A DNA stretch of 64,000 nt from Mesostigma viride. Lineage: Eukaryota; Streptophyta; Mesostigmatophyceae; Mesostigmatales; Mesostigmataceae. Both the position numbers and the translations under genes were made by a program. The notes beneath the pieces were generated by a model. It was not told the DNA's origin. It searched no databases and was given only the letters and a program-made list of their open reading frames with translations. Of the stretch, positions 1 to 21,201 are shown piece by piece (the first letter of the stretch is position 1; every line of letters starts with the position of its first letter). The stretch lies in assembly GCA_009746045.1 (NCBI GenBank), contig RPFO01000106.1, forward strand, positions 1,299,211-1,363,210, read 5' to 3'.

Positions 1-2099
1 TATGATTTTAATTAATTAATTAATTAATTGTGGTCATCAGCTTGCGCCTTAATTAGCCGACGTCTTGAGCCCACCTCACATCTGTAGCATAAGCTATGCG
101 TCAGCCTACCTATGGTATTGCACTGGTTGTATTGCACCCACAGTGTTGCGCCCCGGCATGATGCACCATGCCGTGGAGAGAGCGCTCTGTGGCCTGCCCA
201 CTTGCGGCAGTGAGAGAAGCTAGGGCGCCCTCCCTCCTTCTCGCTGTGTATATAGGGTTGAAGGTTCCTTTACTCTGTATTGGCACCCACGTGACGCAGT
301 CACGTGCTTATTAATTAATTAATTAATCAATCGCAAGAAGCTCTCGGAGACTTCCTACACGCTGGACGACGACTTGACCCTGGCACAGCAACAGCGGCGA
401 CGGGAGAGCTATGGTGGACCTGTAGACCTCCGGCTCCGGCAGACCGCAGGGGGGAAACCGGCCGGTATAGTGGAGGGGGGCGGTCATCCACGTCGACCAC
501 AAGCGGCCCTGGCAGGCGCCCCCTGCCACCCCAGTCTAGGGAATATATAGCAGTAGTGTAGATGAGTTTAGTTAGGCTTAGTAGCTTAGCACGTGGCTCA
601 CGCCTATATGCGCATGTGCGCCTACAAATGGGACTCCCCACGGATGATGAATTAAGAAATTAGCCAAGCTCTGCCTATGAAATAAATAAATAAATAATTA
701 GTTAATTAATTAAAAACTCGTGCTCCCGTTGGGGAGTCACGGAGCATTTAACCCCGATGGATGGATGGATGGCAGGCTTCGATGGATGGGGACACGCAAA
801 CCTACCGGTCTAATCTATCTACATATCGGTTTATGTGCAGTGTTGGCCACCGCGTCGCCTAACCCTGGCAGGGCCTGACCACATAAACGCCGGGCACATA
901 CATGTACACCTAGCCCGAGAATATGTTAAAAACTCTAGAATCCCTGATTGCAGTGTTTGATCAGAGGCCGCTAGTGCATGCACGCATGCATGCCGGCTAT
1001 AACTGCATTAGCAACGAACATCGCATGGAAAACTAGCAGCCCTAATTCTGAAGGATTCATTGCAGAGCATTCTTCATTATCAAGCAATTTGAACGCCCAG
1101 AGAAACCTCTAGTTGTTTGGTGCGCACAAACCCCATTAATAAATTACGCCCTATGTAAAAATTTACCAAACGTGTATTCTAGCATGGTACAACTGTCAAC
1201 AATTCCACATGATACAGATGTCAGGTTACCGACACAAATGTTGGCGAAACTAACTAAATTCTCCATAGATGTACTGTCCGTAGGACACGAAGTGCCTTAT
1301 AACTCAAGTGTCAATTCCCTCTTGTAGTCTCTAGTGGGATCCCAGTAGGACTGCTGGGCCCATCCCAGGGCGAGCTCTCCTGGATGGAGCCATCCCACTT
1401 TGTAGAGATCCGGCTGTGTGCAGCCTTTGCCTTAGGCAGGCTATTTGCATCCCATTTGACGGTGATGTCATCTGCCGTCCGTGTCAGCACATCGATCATG
1501 TCATTCAGGTTGGTTGCCATCACATTGGCAAGTTCATGCAGTTCCTCCTCCATCTGCAGGGTATTTGCGGCAGTTATGACCAACAGCACCAAAGGCGAGT
1601 CAGTAAGAATCTGAACGCACGTGCGCCTGCCCAACTATCGAACTGAGGGCCTGTTTTCAACGTAAACTTGAGGCGTGCACATCTTGCAAATGCCACGCCA
1701 TCAGTCAGCGCGCGCTCTGTGACGGGCTTTACCTTGCGAAAGCTGAAGCAGCCAGCGCCCAGAGCAAGCCAGTATAATCAACCTTCAGCGAGGGCTCAAC
1801 AGGCAGCCCACCGATGGCCATTGGCTCTCGGGTTTCGACAGCCATCGAATGCTACCAGGCGGGCCGTAGCAAGTTCACCCACGCAAACCAAAGGGGGCCG
1901 CCCACCGATCGCTCCCGCGACAAGCTTTAGCCCCAGTCCTGGTAGCTGGAGCTGCGTGGTAGGATTCCAGACAGCTCCCGCCATCAGGTAAGCTCCACCC
2001 ATCCCGAGGGTGGCCCAATCTGGGGTTGCTGTGTAAAAAAAGAGAAACTACCAGAGATGTGAAGGCTTATTAGTTCGAAGGCTATCATCCAGCACATAC
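1..2099. other. Algal non-coding flank, AT-rich repeats
   Basis: No gene is recognised with confidence. The stretch holds runs of TTAATTAA-type repeats near 8-30, 308-330 and 680-715 and a GGAT tetranucleotide run near 758-775. It lies downstream of the last recognised exon of the polycystin gene on the minus strand. One open stretch (about 1311-1634, minus) is listed separately. Confidence 0.5.
1311..1634 (-). other. Possible coding segment, unrecognised
   Basis: The minus strand is open here. Its middle part, after a pyrimidine-rich stretch ending CAG near 1555, encodes an acidic amphipathic helix (MEEELHELANVMATNL and on) that could be a short coiled coil. It could be a 3' exon of the polycystin gene, whose C-terminal tail is usually helical, or a transposon remnant. 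No family is recognised and the exon borders are not certain. Confidence 0.22.
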
Positions 2100-12888
<10,789 letters not shown>

Positions 12889-15773
12889 GGCCCATCATGG
12901 TCCAAAACGGTTTTTCCCAACCATAGAAGCCATCACAACCAGGGTGACACCAAGGCCCCACAGGAAAATGAATGATCGGTGAAAATTCCAAGTCATAAGC
13001 ATACATCATAACAGAACGGAGGAAGTAGGTAGGGGCACAAGGGACAGAGAAAGTGGGGTGCAGCGGTGCAGTCCAACCAGAACGCGGCGCAAAGAGCAGC
13101 TTTTGTTCTCTGTATTCAAAATGAGGACGCAGGAAGCCATTAGACCACACGCAGGTCCGGTGGAACAATATCTCTACCTCCTGCATCAAGGAAAGGGAGC
13201 CACAAACTCTGGGCGCACACTTGTGATCCTGATGGCAGGGGGTTGTGCACCCTCGAGAGAGCGTTTCTCTTCAGCCTGTTTACCCATTGCCAAGCCTCAT
13301 ATGATGGTTAACCTACAACAGACAGTATATACCCGATGCTCCTTTCTAGTACGGGGCTCCAATTCCAACATTCAGCACTCATACGAGCATTCATACGAGG
13401 ACAGGGATACAGACGTGTTGTGATGTTCCCTAAAGCTGACAGCTGAGTAACTAGGTGGTCGTGCCCTTGAGCTAAGCGCCACCAACCGCCTGTAGCATTG
13501 CCCTGGTGCCACATGAATGGACGTTCTCATGGATGGAGATAGCATGTAAGAGGAGCATTGATGAGAGGTAAAGAGTGACTTGAGGGTCCTCGGGTTCCCC
13601 CTGCTTGCCCAAGCTTGTCAAGGAGGGGAAAGGCAACGCATGACACATGTCCCCTGTGGCACTTTCGCATGGCATGGTAATGGGAGCAAAAGGGAGCGTG
13701 GGAAAACAGACAAGATCGTGGCCGCAAAAATGGATGACCCATATAGCAGAACCAACGATTGAAGTTAGCGAACTAAAGGCAGTGGCGTCCAGCACAGCAC
13801 ACTGAGGGGACACAAATGGGTTTTCCATAGAAAGAACCCATCTGGAAAGGGGGAGCTTGGCTTTGTGAGCCTGGAAGGGGATTCTGGAGATACCTGTGGA
13901 TAGCCAAACCACGATGAGCTACATGGCTTCTGTGGTCAAAGCAGGCATATACATGTGTATGCTGTACGACAGCATACAAAAAGGTGACAAATATTTAGAT
14001 GAAAAAAAATGAAGAGAGCATAAGTTGGCTAGTCATCGCCCATGCCACATGTACGGGAATGCGACGTGTGCGGAAAGGTAGGCAACTCACCAATCGCTAG
14101 GTTCGTGAGATAATATTGATACACCCCGGGCTTGGACGAGAACGTCACTGCAAAGGGTCAAACGATAATTCAAAGCAACAAGCAGGATGCATTTTAACCC
14201 CGCAGGCGTAACGGGAAGAAAAGGTTCTAATGACCTTTCACCTCCTTTCAATGCGGGGTCTTGAAAATCAATTCGTTGCTTTCATCGTCTCAGAGTGGTT
14301 GTAGCGCGGTGAATGCATACGATCGCGCTAGGTGGTCCGCAGTACTATAAATCAATGAGTCAAAGCAAATAAAGTCGGCACGTGACATTGGTACACGCTG
14401 ATTATCCTGCGCTACAGAATAGCCATACCAAACGTGAAAAAGGTTGCGAAACACAGGTACAGCAGCAAATTCTTGGCGGTCTTAGATTTGACGAAGGATA
14501 CCGTAAGGGAGTAAGCAACAAGCACAACTCCCATTTTCGTATCTCAACCCTGTATGCCCGAGCAGTGAGTTGGATACTCGGTGTTCGAGTGTTGAAAGCC
14601 CTGAAAGTGACAGCCCATTTGCAAAGAATTGCCAGAAAACTGCCACCAATTCTCAAAGCAATCTATGCAATTCCTAAATATCCCTCTTTTAAGGTGCATA
14701 GGGCCAGTAATTTTATGTCATCAACAACAGGTAGGATACTCAAGTGAGTTCTGTGGAGAAGCAAACTGGACCTGTCCACCCATGTGGTTTTGGGGAGGAT
14801 ATGGAATCCTCACCCAAATTAAGCATTTCGGGACAAACGTACAGTATCCCTCGCACTGCGTACGTACACAAGCTGCGCGGGAGATCTGGCAATAATCAGT
14901 GTCCATCACAAGACTGCAAGTACACGTGTCGACTGTCGACATGCTGCGCCGACGGTTGACCGAGACCTCCGCGGCCGGAAACGCACACCGCGGCGCTCGC
15001 CTCGTCCGCCGCGCCGTGCACGGCCGCCCCTTCGGGATGGTTGCCGCCGGCGGGCAGCGCTCGTTGGTGGGTGATGCGGCGCTGCCGCAGGATCCCGCCC
15101 CGATGCAGGCGGGGCACTATTGGTGGACAGGTCTGCTACACATCATCCTTGCACCGCGTTGGTGTTGGTCCTACCTCAGTCGGTAGTACCGCTCAGGTCA
15201 CCCGGCAACGGGCATGAGGGGTGGCATGCCCGGGCAAAATTTCCTGGAACCGCGGTACGAGAGAGGGTTGTCCCAGGGGCTGACGGTTGTGGATTTTCGC
15301 GGGGCCCATGGTCAACCGCGGGGCTTGATGGTCAAAAACTTGCGGGTGGCGGTTCGTGGGCCCAGGGTGATCAGAATCGTGGTTTACTACATGCCAGTAG
15401 AAATCTGCCACGTGTAATATGTTAGACTAGGGCTGTACGTCACGCCGGGTTGGCTCAGGACCGTGGTAGCCTATGGACCAGTAGAGGTATGCCCACGTGG
15501 ATAATGTTGTAGGTACTGTACCTGTGCCTGCCACGTGGCTTTTGCCGCCACGTGCGAAGTCACTTGAACCATCAGGCGCATGCCACGTCATCATGTGCAT
15601 CATGTGTGCTACAGGTGTGTGCATCATGTGGGTTTGTTTTGAGGGCTGTTGCCACGTGGCAGAATAATGGAGTACGGAGAGAGAAGAATAGTAGTAGAAT
15701 GTTCAGATTAGTGGGTAGTAGGGATAGTTACCGGAAATAGGAGTCCGAGGGGGTAACCATGGTACCGGCTCTC
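12889..15773. other. Algal flank with no recognised gene
   Basis: No protein family is recognised on either strand. Short open frames exist but none has a convincing domain. A GC-rich stretch at 14,940-15,110 is open on both strands and could be a first exon. From about 15,400 on, CACGTG hexamers become frequent (near 15,405, 15,496, 15,534, 15,550 and 15,652), a feature that continues into the palindrome arms. Confidence 0.4.
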
Positions 15774-16072
15774 GGGCTTGCCGGCGGCGGCCGGCGGGTA
15801 CCATGGTCCTGGATGCTACCATGGTACCAGCAGCGTTGGGTGCCGGTTGCAGTCCACGCGTCATGGTTGGACCACGGGCCCGGCCTTTTTTGTCCGGCGG
15901 TGGTGTTTTTTGTGACCGCGGACCCTTGGCTGGATGCCACCCCTCCTGCAACGGGCCGCCGCCGCCTGGCCCTTGCCGGCCGGCCGGCGGCTAGTCATCC
16001 AGTCAATTGGGCTTGCCGGCGGCGGCCGGCGGGTACCATGGTCCTGGACGCTACCGTGGTACCAGCAGCGTT
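15774..16072. repeat. 64-bp direct repeat ending at the palindrome border
   Basis: Two 64-bp copies, 15774-15837 and 16009-16072, differ at two positions and are 235 bp apart. Each has the core CCGGCGGGTACCATGGTCC and ends ACCAGCAGCGTT. The second copy ends exactly one base before the palindrome begins at 16073. It could be a host repeat used as the insertion site, or part of the inserted element. Confidence 0.85.
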
Positions 16073-16168
16073 CTACGCCCAAGTGAGCTGACCCCAAAGG
16101 CTCCGCCTTATGCTAGCTTCCGGGCGGGTGAGCAGGGCCGTTGAGGCCACGTGTCCCCTTTTGCACGG

Positions 16169-16435
16169 CTAGCTTTGGTATTTTTTCAACTGGTAATTGG
16201 CTCCCCATAACGCTGGCGGAACTATGCCGACGCCCATCAGTGCTAAAGCCACGAATAGCGATTTGTTGCGATCTTTCACCGATTGCTTTTTGTTTCCCGT
16301 TTTCACAAACAGGGGTACGGATGAGCCCACGAAACCAAGTAACCATACCGCGAGCATGATCATTTTCCCCTCGGGTGTCGCGGCCCACGTCTTGAGGGAC
16401 GCCAGTATCGTCTTGAGGGACTCCATGATCGTCAC
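16169..16435 (-). CDS. Small two-helix membrane protein, left-arm copy
   Basis: 88 residues with no recognised family. Two hydrophobic segments are visible: residues about 25-43 (MIMLAVWLLGFVGSSVPLFV) and about 62-80 (LFVALALMGVGIVPPALWG). A basic, polar loop with KTGNKKQSVKDRNK lies between them, so both ends should face the same side of a membrane. It lies 38 bp downstream of the other small membrane-protein gene on the same strand, and the two may share a transcript. A CACGTG motif lies at each end of the gene. It is mirrored exactly at 21202-21468. Function is unknown; a viral envelope role is only a guess. Confidence 0.65.
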   Translation of the reverse strand: MTIMESLKTILASLKTWAATPEGKMIMLAVWLLGFVGSSVPLFVKTGNKKQSVKDRNKSLFVALALMGVGIVPPALWGANYQLKKYQS

Positions 16436-16473
16436 ATGGAGGCCACATATTATTTGTTAACGCCACGTGTCCC

Positions 16474-16764
16474 TCACCGCGGCGTGTCCTTAGGTCGACC
16501 GAGGAGTAACATTACTACAAATATAAATATGACCCCCAGTGCCGCGCTGGTAAGTCCGATGCCCGCCCTCTTAACATTTTTTAGGCGTTCCGCCCGGTCC
16601 TTGTACTGCGTCGGCTGCGTGGACGGGTTATACGGGTTTAGCCGGGCGCTAAATTTCGCCACCAGCACCCACAGGGCTATCCCGATGAGCAGGGACGACG
16701 GGAGTCCAATCGCCCACGCCCCCAGTCCAATTTTGCTCCCGAGGCTCATGTCATCCACCCCCAT
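16474..16764 (-). CDS. Small two-helix membrane protein, left-arm copy
   Basis: 96 residues with no recognised family. Hydrophobic segments lie at about 12-36 (GLGAWAIGLPSSLLIGIALW and on) and 68-88 (IGLTSAALGVIFIFVVMLLL). The loop between carries NPYNPSTQPTQYKDRAERLK. The start chosen is the first ATG; a second at codon 6 is possible. Upstream lies the intergenic block with CCAAT cassettes and AT palindromes that separates it from the divergent zinc-protein gene. It is mirrored at 20873-21163. Confidence 0.65.
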   Translation of the reverse strand: MGVDDMSLGSKIGLGAWAIGLPSSLLIGIALWVLVAKFSARLNPYNPSTQPTQYKDRAERLKNVKRAGIGLTSAALGVIFIFVVMLLLGRPKDTPR

Positions 16765-17524
16765 CGCGCTTTATCATACGTCAGAAAAAAATCACGGCGC
16801 GGCGCGGTACTGGGTCGACCGCGGCGTTTTGCGTTTCCTCGGATTGCACCGAAAATGCCCCTTTCAAAATCATCTTTCGGAACAGGTTTGGGCCAATCCC
16901 TGCACTCCCATTGGCTGGAAGGGTAAAAGGAAACAAATCCCTGCATTCTGATTGGCCGGATGGGCGTTTCCTGTTCCGAAAACGCGAAAGTGCACAGAAC
17001 GCGCGAATCTCAATGTTGGCTCCATACAAGAAAGGTGGATTTTGCGTTTGGTCCCTACCTGTGTGCTGTATTATTTTTATGTAAAATTATACCATAAAAA
17101 ATATGGATATTTTCCCAAAAACCACGTGGTGGGAATATCTGGTAATACCCATATTTTTATGGTATAATTATACCATAAAAAACAAGAGGTGCTGGTAGGC
17201 CACCAGGCGGCATTTCGGGTAATTACCCCTATATTTTATGGTATAATTTTACCATAAAAAAGTAAGGGTATGATGCAGGCAGCACAGGCAGTGACCCAAC
17301 GCAAAATCCACCTTTTTTGTATGGAGCCAACATTGAGATTCGCGCGTTCTGTGCACTTTCGCATTTTCGGAACAGACAACGGCCAATCCCTGCATTCCCA
17401 TTGGCTGGAAGGGTAAAAGGAAACAAATCCCTGCATTCTGATTGGCCGAAAGCGTTTAGCCTGTTCCGAAAGATGATTTTGAAAAGGGCATTTTCGGTGC
17501 AATCCGGGGTACCGCAAAATCCGG
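16765..17524. promoter_or_regulatory. Divergent promoter block with two inverted CCAAT cassettes
   Basis: No gene lies in this 760-bp gap between two divergent genes. It holds two 85-bp cassettes, 16886-16970 and 17376-17460, each bounded by TTCGGAACAG on the left and CTGTTCCGAA on the right. The cassettes are in the same orientation (CCAAT at 16893 and 17383; ATTGG at 16910, 16951, 17400 and 17441). The longer flanks outside them (about 16845-16885 and 16971-17045, matched in 17300-17375 and 17461-17506) are inverted copies of each other. Thus one cassette is flipped relative to its flanks. Between them lie AT-rich palindromes. The block is mirrored at 20113-20872. Confidence 0.8.
17079..17262. 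repeat. AT-rich palindromic elements
   Basis: Three elements share the inverted core TTATGGTATAA...TTATACCATAA. They lie at about 17081-17100 (half copy), 17155-17182 (near-perfect palindrome) and 17234-17259. A fourth symmetric stretch is centred on CCACGTGG at 17122-17129. They may be protein-binding sites or mark a small mobile element. Mirror copies lie at about 20375-20558. Confidence 0.75.
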
Positions 17525-18304
17525 GTGTCTCGGCGCGGCGCCAAGTGTCACGAGGATCTCTCAGACCCTCTCGGTGACGTGTCGCCCTCTGACGACCGGC
17601 TCGCCCCGGAGGTACAAAAAGAAACGAGTCGAAACAGCGGGACGACGCCCGCCATCGCCATGGAGGAGAAGAAGCGCCGTCGCGCGGGGTGCGAGCACGG
17701 GAAGCGTCCGTCCTCGTGCTCCAAGTGCAACCTGTGCGTTCACGGAATCTTTAAGCCCAGTTGCCTCCAGGGCTGCTCCAAGCTGTGCCCCCACGGCTTC
17801 AAAGCGAACAAGTGCGTCAATTGCAAGCCCAAGAGCTCGTGCCAGCACGGCAACGTGTCCTTCTGCAAGGACGTCTCGTGCGAGCTGGGGATCTGCGTGC
17901 CCCACAGCCGGATATACTGGAAGGCCATCAAGAAATACGGGTGCCCGCTGTGCGCCCTGCCTCCTCCGAAGGAGCCCCCCACCCCCACCGGCTGGCACAG
18001 CCTGTACGAGTTGCGCGGTTCCGCCACCATGGACACCACCAGGTGCTCTCACGACAAGTGGACGTTCGCCTGCCGCGATTGCGGCCTGTGCCGCCACGGG
18101 GGGTACCGCCCCGAGTGCGAGGAGGGGTGCTTCATCAAGTGCTGGCACGGGCACAAGCCCGAGTGCTGCCACGAGTGCAACCAGAACCGCTGCGTGCACG
18201 ACAAGTTCCTCCGTTGCAACAAGTGCGGATTCTCCACGCCCCTCCCCCGCCTGCACAGGCTGCCCGGGCTCACCGCGGCCCTGGAGGGCGCCGAGGAGTC
18301 CTGA
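17525..18304 (+). CDS. Cys/His-rich zinc-binding repeat protein, left-arm copy
   Basis: 259 residues from the first ATG; an internal start at 17660 (MEEKKRRRAG) would give 214 residues. From residue about 56 it is built of degenerate repeats of the form C-x-H-G followed by C-x2-C, for example CEHGKRPSSCSKC, CVHGIFKPSC, CPHGFKANKCVNC, CQHGNVSFCKD and CRHGGYRPEC. The spacing would suit several zinc ions. Similar HG-and-CxxC repeat proteins are frequent in giant viruses, where their role is mostly unknown. A proline-rich linker (PPPKEPPTPTGW) divides two repeat blocks. It is transcribed towards the palindrome centre, away from the CCAAT cassettes. Its mirror copy is at 19333-20112. Confidence 0.8.
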   Translation: MSRRGAKCHEDLSDPLGDVSPSDDRLAPEVQKETSRNSGTTPAIAMEEKKRRRAGCEHGKRPSSCSKCNLCVHGIFKPSCLQGCSKLCPHGFKANKCVNCKPKSSCQHGNVSFCKDVSCELGICVPHSRIYWKAIKKYGCPLCALPPPKEPPTPTGWHSLYELRGSATMDTTRCSHDKWTFACRDCGLCRHGGYRPECEEGCFIKCWHGHKPECCHECNQNRCVHDKFLRCNKCGFSTPLPRLHRLPGLTAALEGAEES

Positions 18305-18772
18305 GTAACCCTATTTTGCAATAAACTAATTCTCGCATCCCAATGACTTGCAATGAGTTCACAGAAGGATAAACATAGATGGAGTTTTGGTGACCCCTAG
18401 CCAGGAGGTGGCCATAGCCAGGGAGTCCGCGGTTTCGCCCCCCTCCACGTCAGCAACCGCCTGAACAGACCTGAACAGACCTGAACATACGCCAGCCAAT
18501 CAGAGAGCTCCGTTTGGTACCTGTCAGCACTGTCAGCGTATTCCAGCCAATCAGAGCACAGCAAAAGGAAACAAACAGGGCGAAAGGAAACACCCAAAAG
18601 GAAACAAATATGGCAAAAGGAAACACTGAAAGGAAACAATTGCCACGGGGCAGCAGCCCATTGGCGGAAAGGAAACAGCCCGGCCCCGCAGAGACCCCAG
18701 GGTGGTACCAGGGAGCCCCAAACGAAACAAACGCAGCAGAATATCTCACCCGGACAGTACCATAGAAGGTCC
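18305..18772. other. Gene-free sub-terminal region of left arm
   Basis: No gene is seen. Apart from an AATAAA signal just after the zinc-protein gene (about 18,321) it holds three nearby copies of a TGAACAGACC-type 10-mer (18,462-18,487), two CCAATCAGAG boxes near 18,494 and 18,548, and the AAAGGAAACA cluster listed separately. It is mirrored at 18,865-19,332. Confidence 0.7.
18564..18677. repeat. Cluster of six AAAGGAAACA decamers
   Basis: Six exact copies of AAAGGAAACA, all in the same orientation, begin at 18564, 18583, 18597, 18616, 18629 and 18668. Two more copies in the arm lie inside the CCAAT cassettes (16926 and 17416). The mirrored cluster is at 18960-19073. The crowding close to the palindrome centre suggests a binding site array, perhaps for replication or telomere handling; this is inference. 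Confidence 0.85.
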
Positions 18773-18864
18773 CTTGTTCTATTTTAGGGTTTCGAGGGTA
18801 GTCCCAAGTTTTGAACGCGCGTTCAAAACTTGGGACTACCCTCGAAACCCTAAAATAGAACAAG
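18773..18864. other. Palindrome centre (possible resolved hairpin telomere)
   Basis: The two arms meet at 18,818/18,819 within GAACGCGCGTTC, with no unpaired loop bases. Just outside is a single TTTTAGGG (18,782-18,789), which equals the telomere repeat unit known from Chlamydomonas; one copy may be chance. As single-stranded DNA this region would fold into an extended hairpin. Confidence 0.75.
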
Positions 18865-18959
18865 GGACCTTCTATGGTACTGTCCGGGTGAGATATTCTG
18901 CTGCGTTTGTTTCGTTTGGGGCTCCCTGGTACCACCCTGGGGTCTCTGCGGGGCCGGGC

Positions 18960-19073
18960 TGTTTCCTTTCCGCCAATGGGCTGCTGCCCCGTGGCAATTG
19001 TTTCCTTTCAGTGTTTCCTTTTGCCATATTTGTTTCCTTTTGGGTGTTTCCTTTCGCCCTGTTTGTTTCCTTT
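18960..19073. repeat. Mirror of the AAAGGAAACA cluster
   Basis: This is the right-arm copy, reading as TGTTTCCTTT six times on the plus strand, in exact mirror positions of the left-arm cluster. Confidence 0.85.
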
Positions 19074-19332
19074 TGCTGTGCTCTGATTGGCTGGAATACG
19101 CTGACAGTGCTGACAGGTACCAAACGGAGCTCTCTGATTGGCTGGCGTATGTTCAGGTCTGTTCAGGTCTGTTCAGGCGGTTGCTGACGTGGAGGGGGGC
19201 GAAACCGCGGACTCCCTGGCTATGGCCACCTCCTGGCTAGGGGTCACCAAAACTCCATCTATGTTTATCCTTCTGTGAACTCATTGCAAGTCATTGGGAT
19301 GCGAGAATTAGTTTATTGCAAAATAGGGTTAC

Positions 19333-20112
19333 TCAGGACTCCTCGGCGCCCTCCAGGGCCGCGGTGAGCCCGGGCAGCCTGTGCAGGCGGGGGAGGGGCG
19401 TGGAGAATCCGCACTTGTTGCAACGGAGGAACTTGTCGTGCACGCAGCGGTTCTGGTTGCACTCGTGGCAGCACTCGGGCTTGTGCCCGTGCCAGCACTT
19501 GATGAAGCACCCCTCCTCGCACTCGGGGCGGTACCCCCCGTGGCGGCACAGGCCGCAATCGCGGCAGGCGAACGTCCACTTGTCGTGAGAGCACCTGGTG
19601 GTGTCCATGGTGGCGGAACCGCGCAACTCGTACAGGCTGTGCCAGCCGGTGGGGGTGGGGGGCTCCTTCGGAGGAGGCAGGGCGCACAGCGGGCACCCGT
19701 ATTTCTTGATGGCCTTCCAGTATATCCGGCTGTGGGGCACGCAGATCCCCAGCTCGCACGAGACGTCCTTGCAGAAGGACACGTTGCCGTGCTGGCACGA
19801 GCTCTTGGGCTTGCAATTGACGCACTTGTTCGCTTTGAAGCCGTGGGGGCACAGCTTGGAGCAGCCCTGGAGGCAACTGGGCTTAAAGATTCCGTGAACG
19901 CACAGGTTGCACTTGGAGCACGAGGACGGACGCTTCCCGTGCTCGCACCCCGCGCGACGGCGCTTCTTCTCCTCCATGGCGATGGCGGGCGTCGTCCCGC
20001 TGTTTCGACTCGTTTCTTTTTGTACCTCCGGGGCGAGCCGGTCGTCAGAGGGCGACACGTCACCGAGAGGGTCTGAGAGATCCTCGTGACACTTGGCGCC
20101 GCGCCGAGACAC
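19333..20112 (-). CDS. Cys/His-rich zinc-binding repeat protein, right-arm copy
   Basis: It is residue-for-residue identical to the 259-residue protein at 17525-18304, and the internal start (MEEKKRRRAG) lies at 19977. The two copies converge on the palindrome centre, so their 3' ends are about 1 kb apart. Identity without any silent difference means the arms are either very recently formed, kept identical by conversion, or an assembly artefact. Confidence 0.8.
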   Translation of the reverse strand: MSRRGAKCHEDLSDPLGDVSPSDDRLAPEVQKETSRNSGTTPAIAMEEKKRRRAGCEHGKRPSSCSKCNLCVHGIFKPSCLQGCSKLCPHGFKANKCVNCKPKSSCQHGNVSFCKDVSCELGICVPHSRIYWKAIKKYGCPLCALPPPKEPPTPTGWHSLYELRGSATMDTTRCSHDKWTFACRDCGLCRHGGYRPECEEGCFIKCWHGHKPECCHECNQNRCVHDKFLRCNKCGFSTPLPRLHRLPGLTAALEGAEES

Positions 20113-20872
20113 CCGGATTTTGCGGTACCCCGGATTGCACCGAAAATGCCCTTTTCAAAATCATCTTTCGGAACAGGCTAAACGCTTTCGGCCAATCAGA
20201 ATGCAGGGATTTGTTTCCTTTTACCCTTCCAGCCAATGGGAATGCAGGGATTGGCCGTTGTCTGTTCCGAAAATGCGAAAGTGCACAGAACGCGCGAATC
20301 TCAATGTTGGCTCCATACAAAAAAGGTGGATTTTGCGTTGGGTCACTGCCTGTGCTGCCTGCATCATACCCTTACTTTTTTATGGTAAAATTATACCATA
20401 AAATATAGGGGTAATTACCCGAAATGCCGCCTGGTGGCCTACCAGCACCTCTTGTTTTTTATGGTATAATTATACCATAAAAATATGGGTATTACCAGAT
20501 ATTCCCACCACGTGGTTTTTGGGAAAATATCCATATTTTTTATGGTATAATTTTACATAAAAATAATACAGCACACAGGTAGGGACCAAACGCAAAATCC
20601 ACCTTTCTTGTATGGAGCCAACATTGAGATTCGCGCGTTCTGTGCACTTTCGCGTTTTCGGAACAGGAAACGCCCATCCGGCCAATCAGAATGCAGGGAT
20701 TTGTTTCCTTTTACCCTTCCAGCCAATGGGAGTGCAGGGATTGGCCCAAACCTGTTCCGAAAGATGATTTTGAAAGGGGCATTTTCGGTGCAATCCGAGG
20801 AAACGCAAAACGCCGCGGTCGACCCAGTACCGCGCCGCGCCGTGATTTTTTTCTGACGTATGATAAAGCGCG
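20113..20872. promoter_or_regulatory. Mirror copy of divergent promoter block
   Basis: Right-arm copy of the block at 16765-17524. The 85-bp cassettes lie at 20177-20261 and 20667-20751, with mirrored CCAAT boxes and AT palindromes. No gene is seen. Confidence 0.8.
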
Positions 20873-21163
20873 ATGGGGGTGGATGACATGAGCCTCGGGA
20901 GCAAAATTGGACTGGGGGCGTGGGCGATTGGACTCCCGTCGTCCCTGCTCATCGGGATAGCCCTGTGGGTGCTGGTGGCGAAATTTAGCGCCCGGCTAAA
21001 CCCGTATAACCCGTCCACGCAGCCGACGCAGTACAAGGACCGGGCGGAACGCCTAAAAAATGTTAAGAGGGCGGGCATCGGACTTACCAGCGCGGCACTG
21101 GGGGTCATATTTATATTTGTAGTAATGTTACTCCTCGGTCGACCTAAGGACACGCCGCGGTGA
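20873..21163 (+). CDS. Small two-helix membrane protein, right-arm copy
   Basis: Identical to the 96-residue protein at 16474-16764. Two hydrophobic segments flank a polar, basic loop. It is followed after 38 bp by the second small membrane-protein gene on the same strand. Confidence 0.65.
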   Translation: MGVDDMSLGSKIGLGAWAIGLPSSLLIGIALWVLVAKFSARLNPYNPSTQPTQYKDRAERLKNVKRAGIGLTSAALGVIFIFVVMLLLGRPKDTPR

Positions 21164-21201
21164 GGGACACGTGGCGTTAACAAATAATATGTGGCCTCCA
21201 T

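Noticed and set aside
18782..18789. TTTTAGGG near the palindrome centre as evidence of a host telomere
   Set aside because: Only one exact unit is present; a telomere would have many. It is noted but carries little weight.
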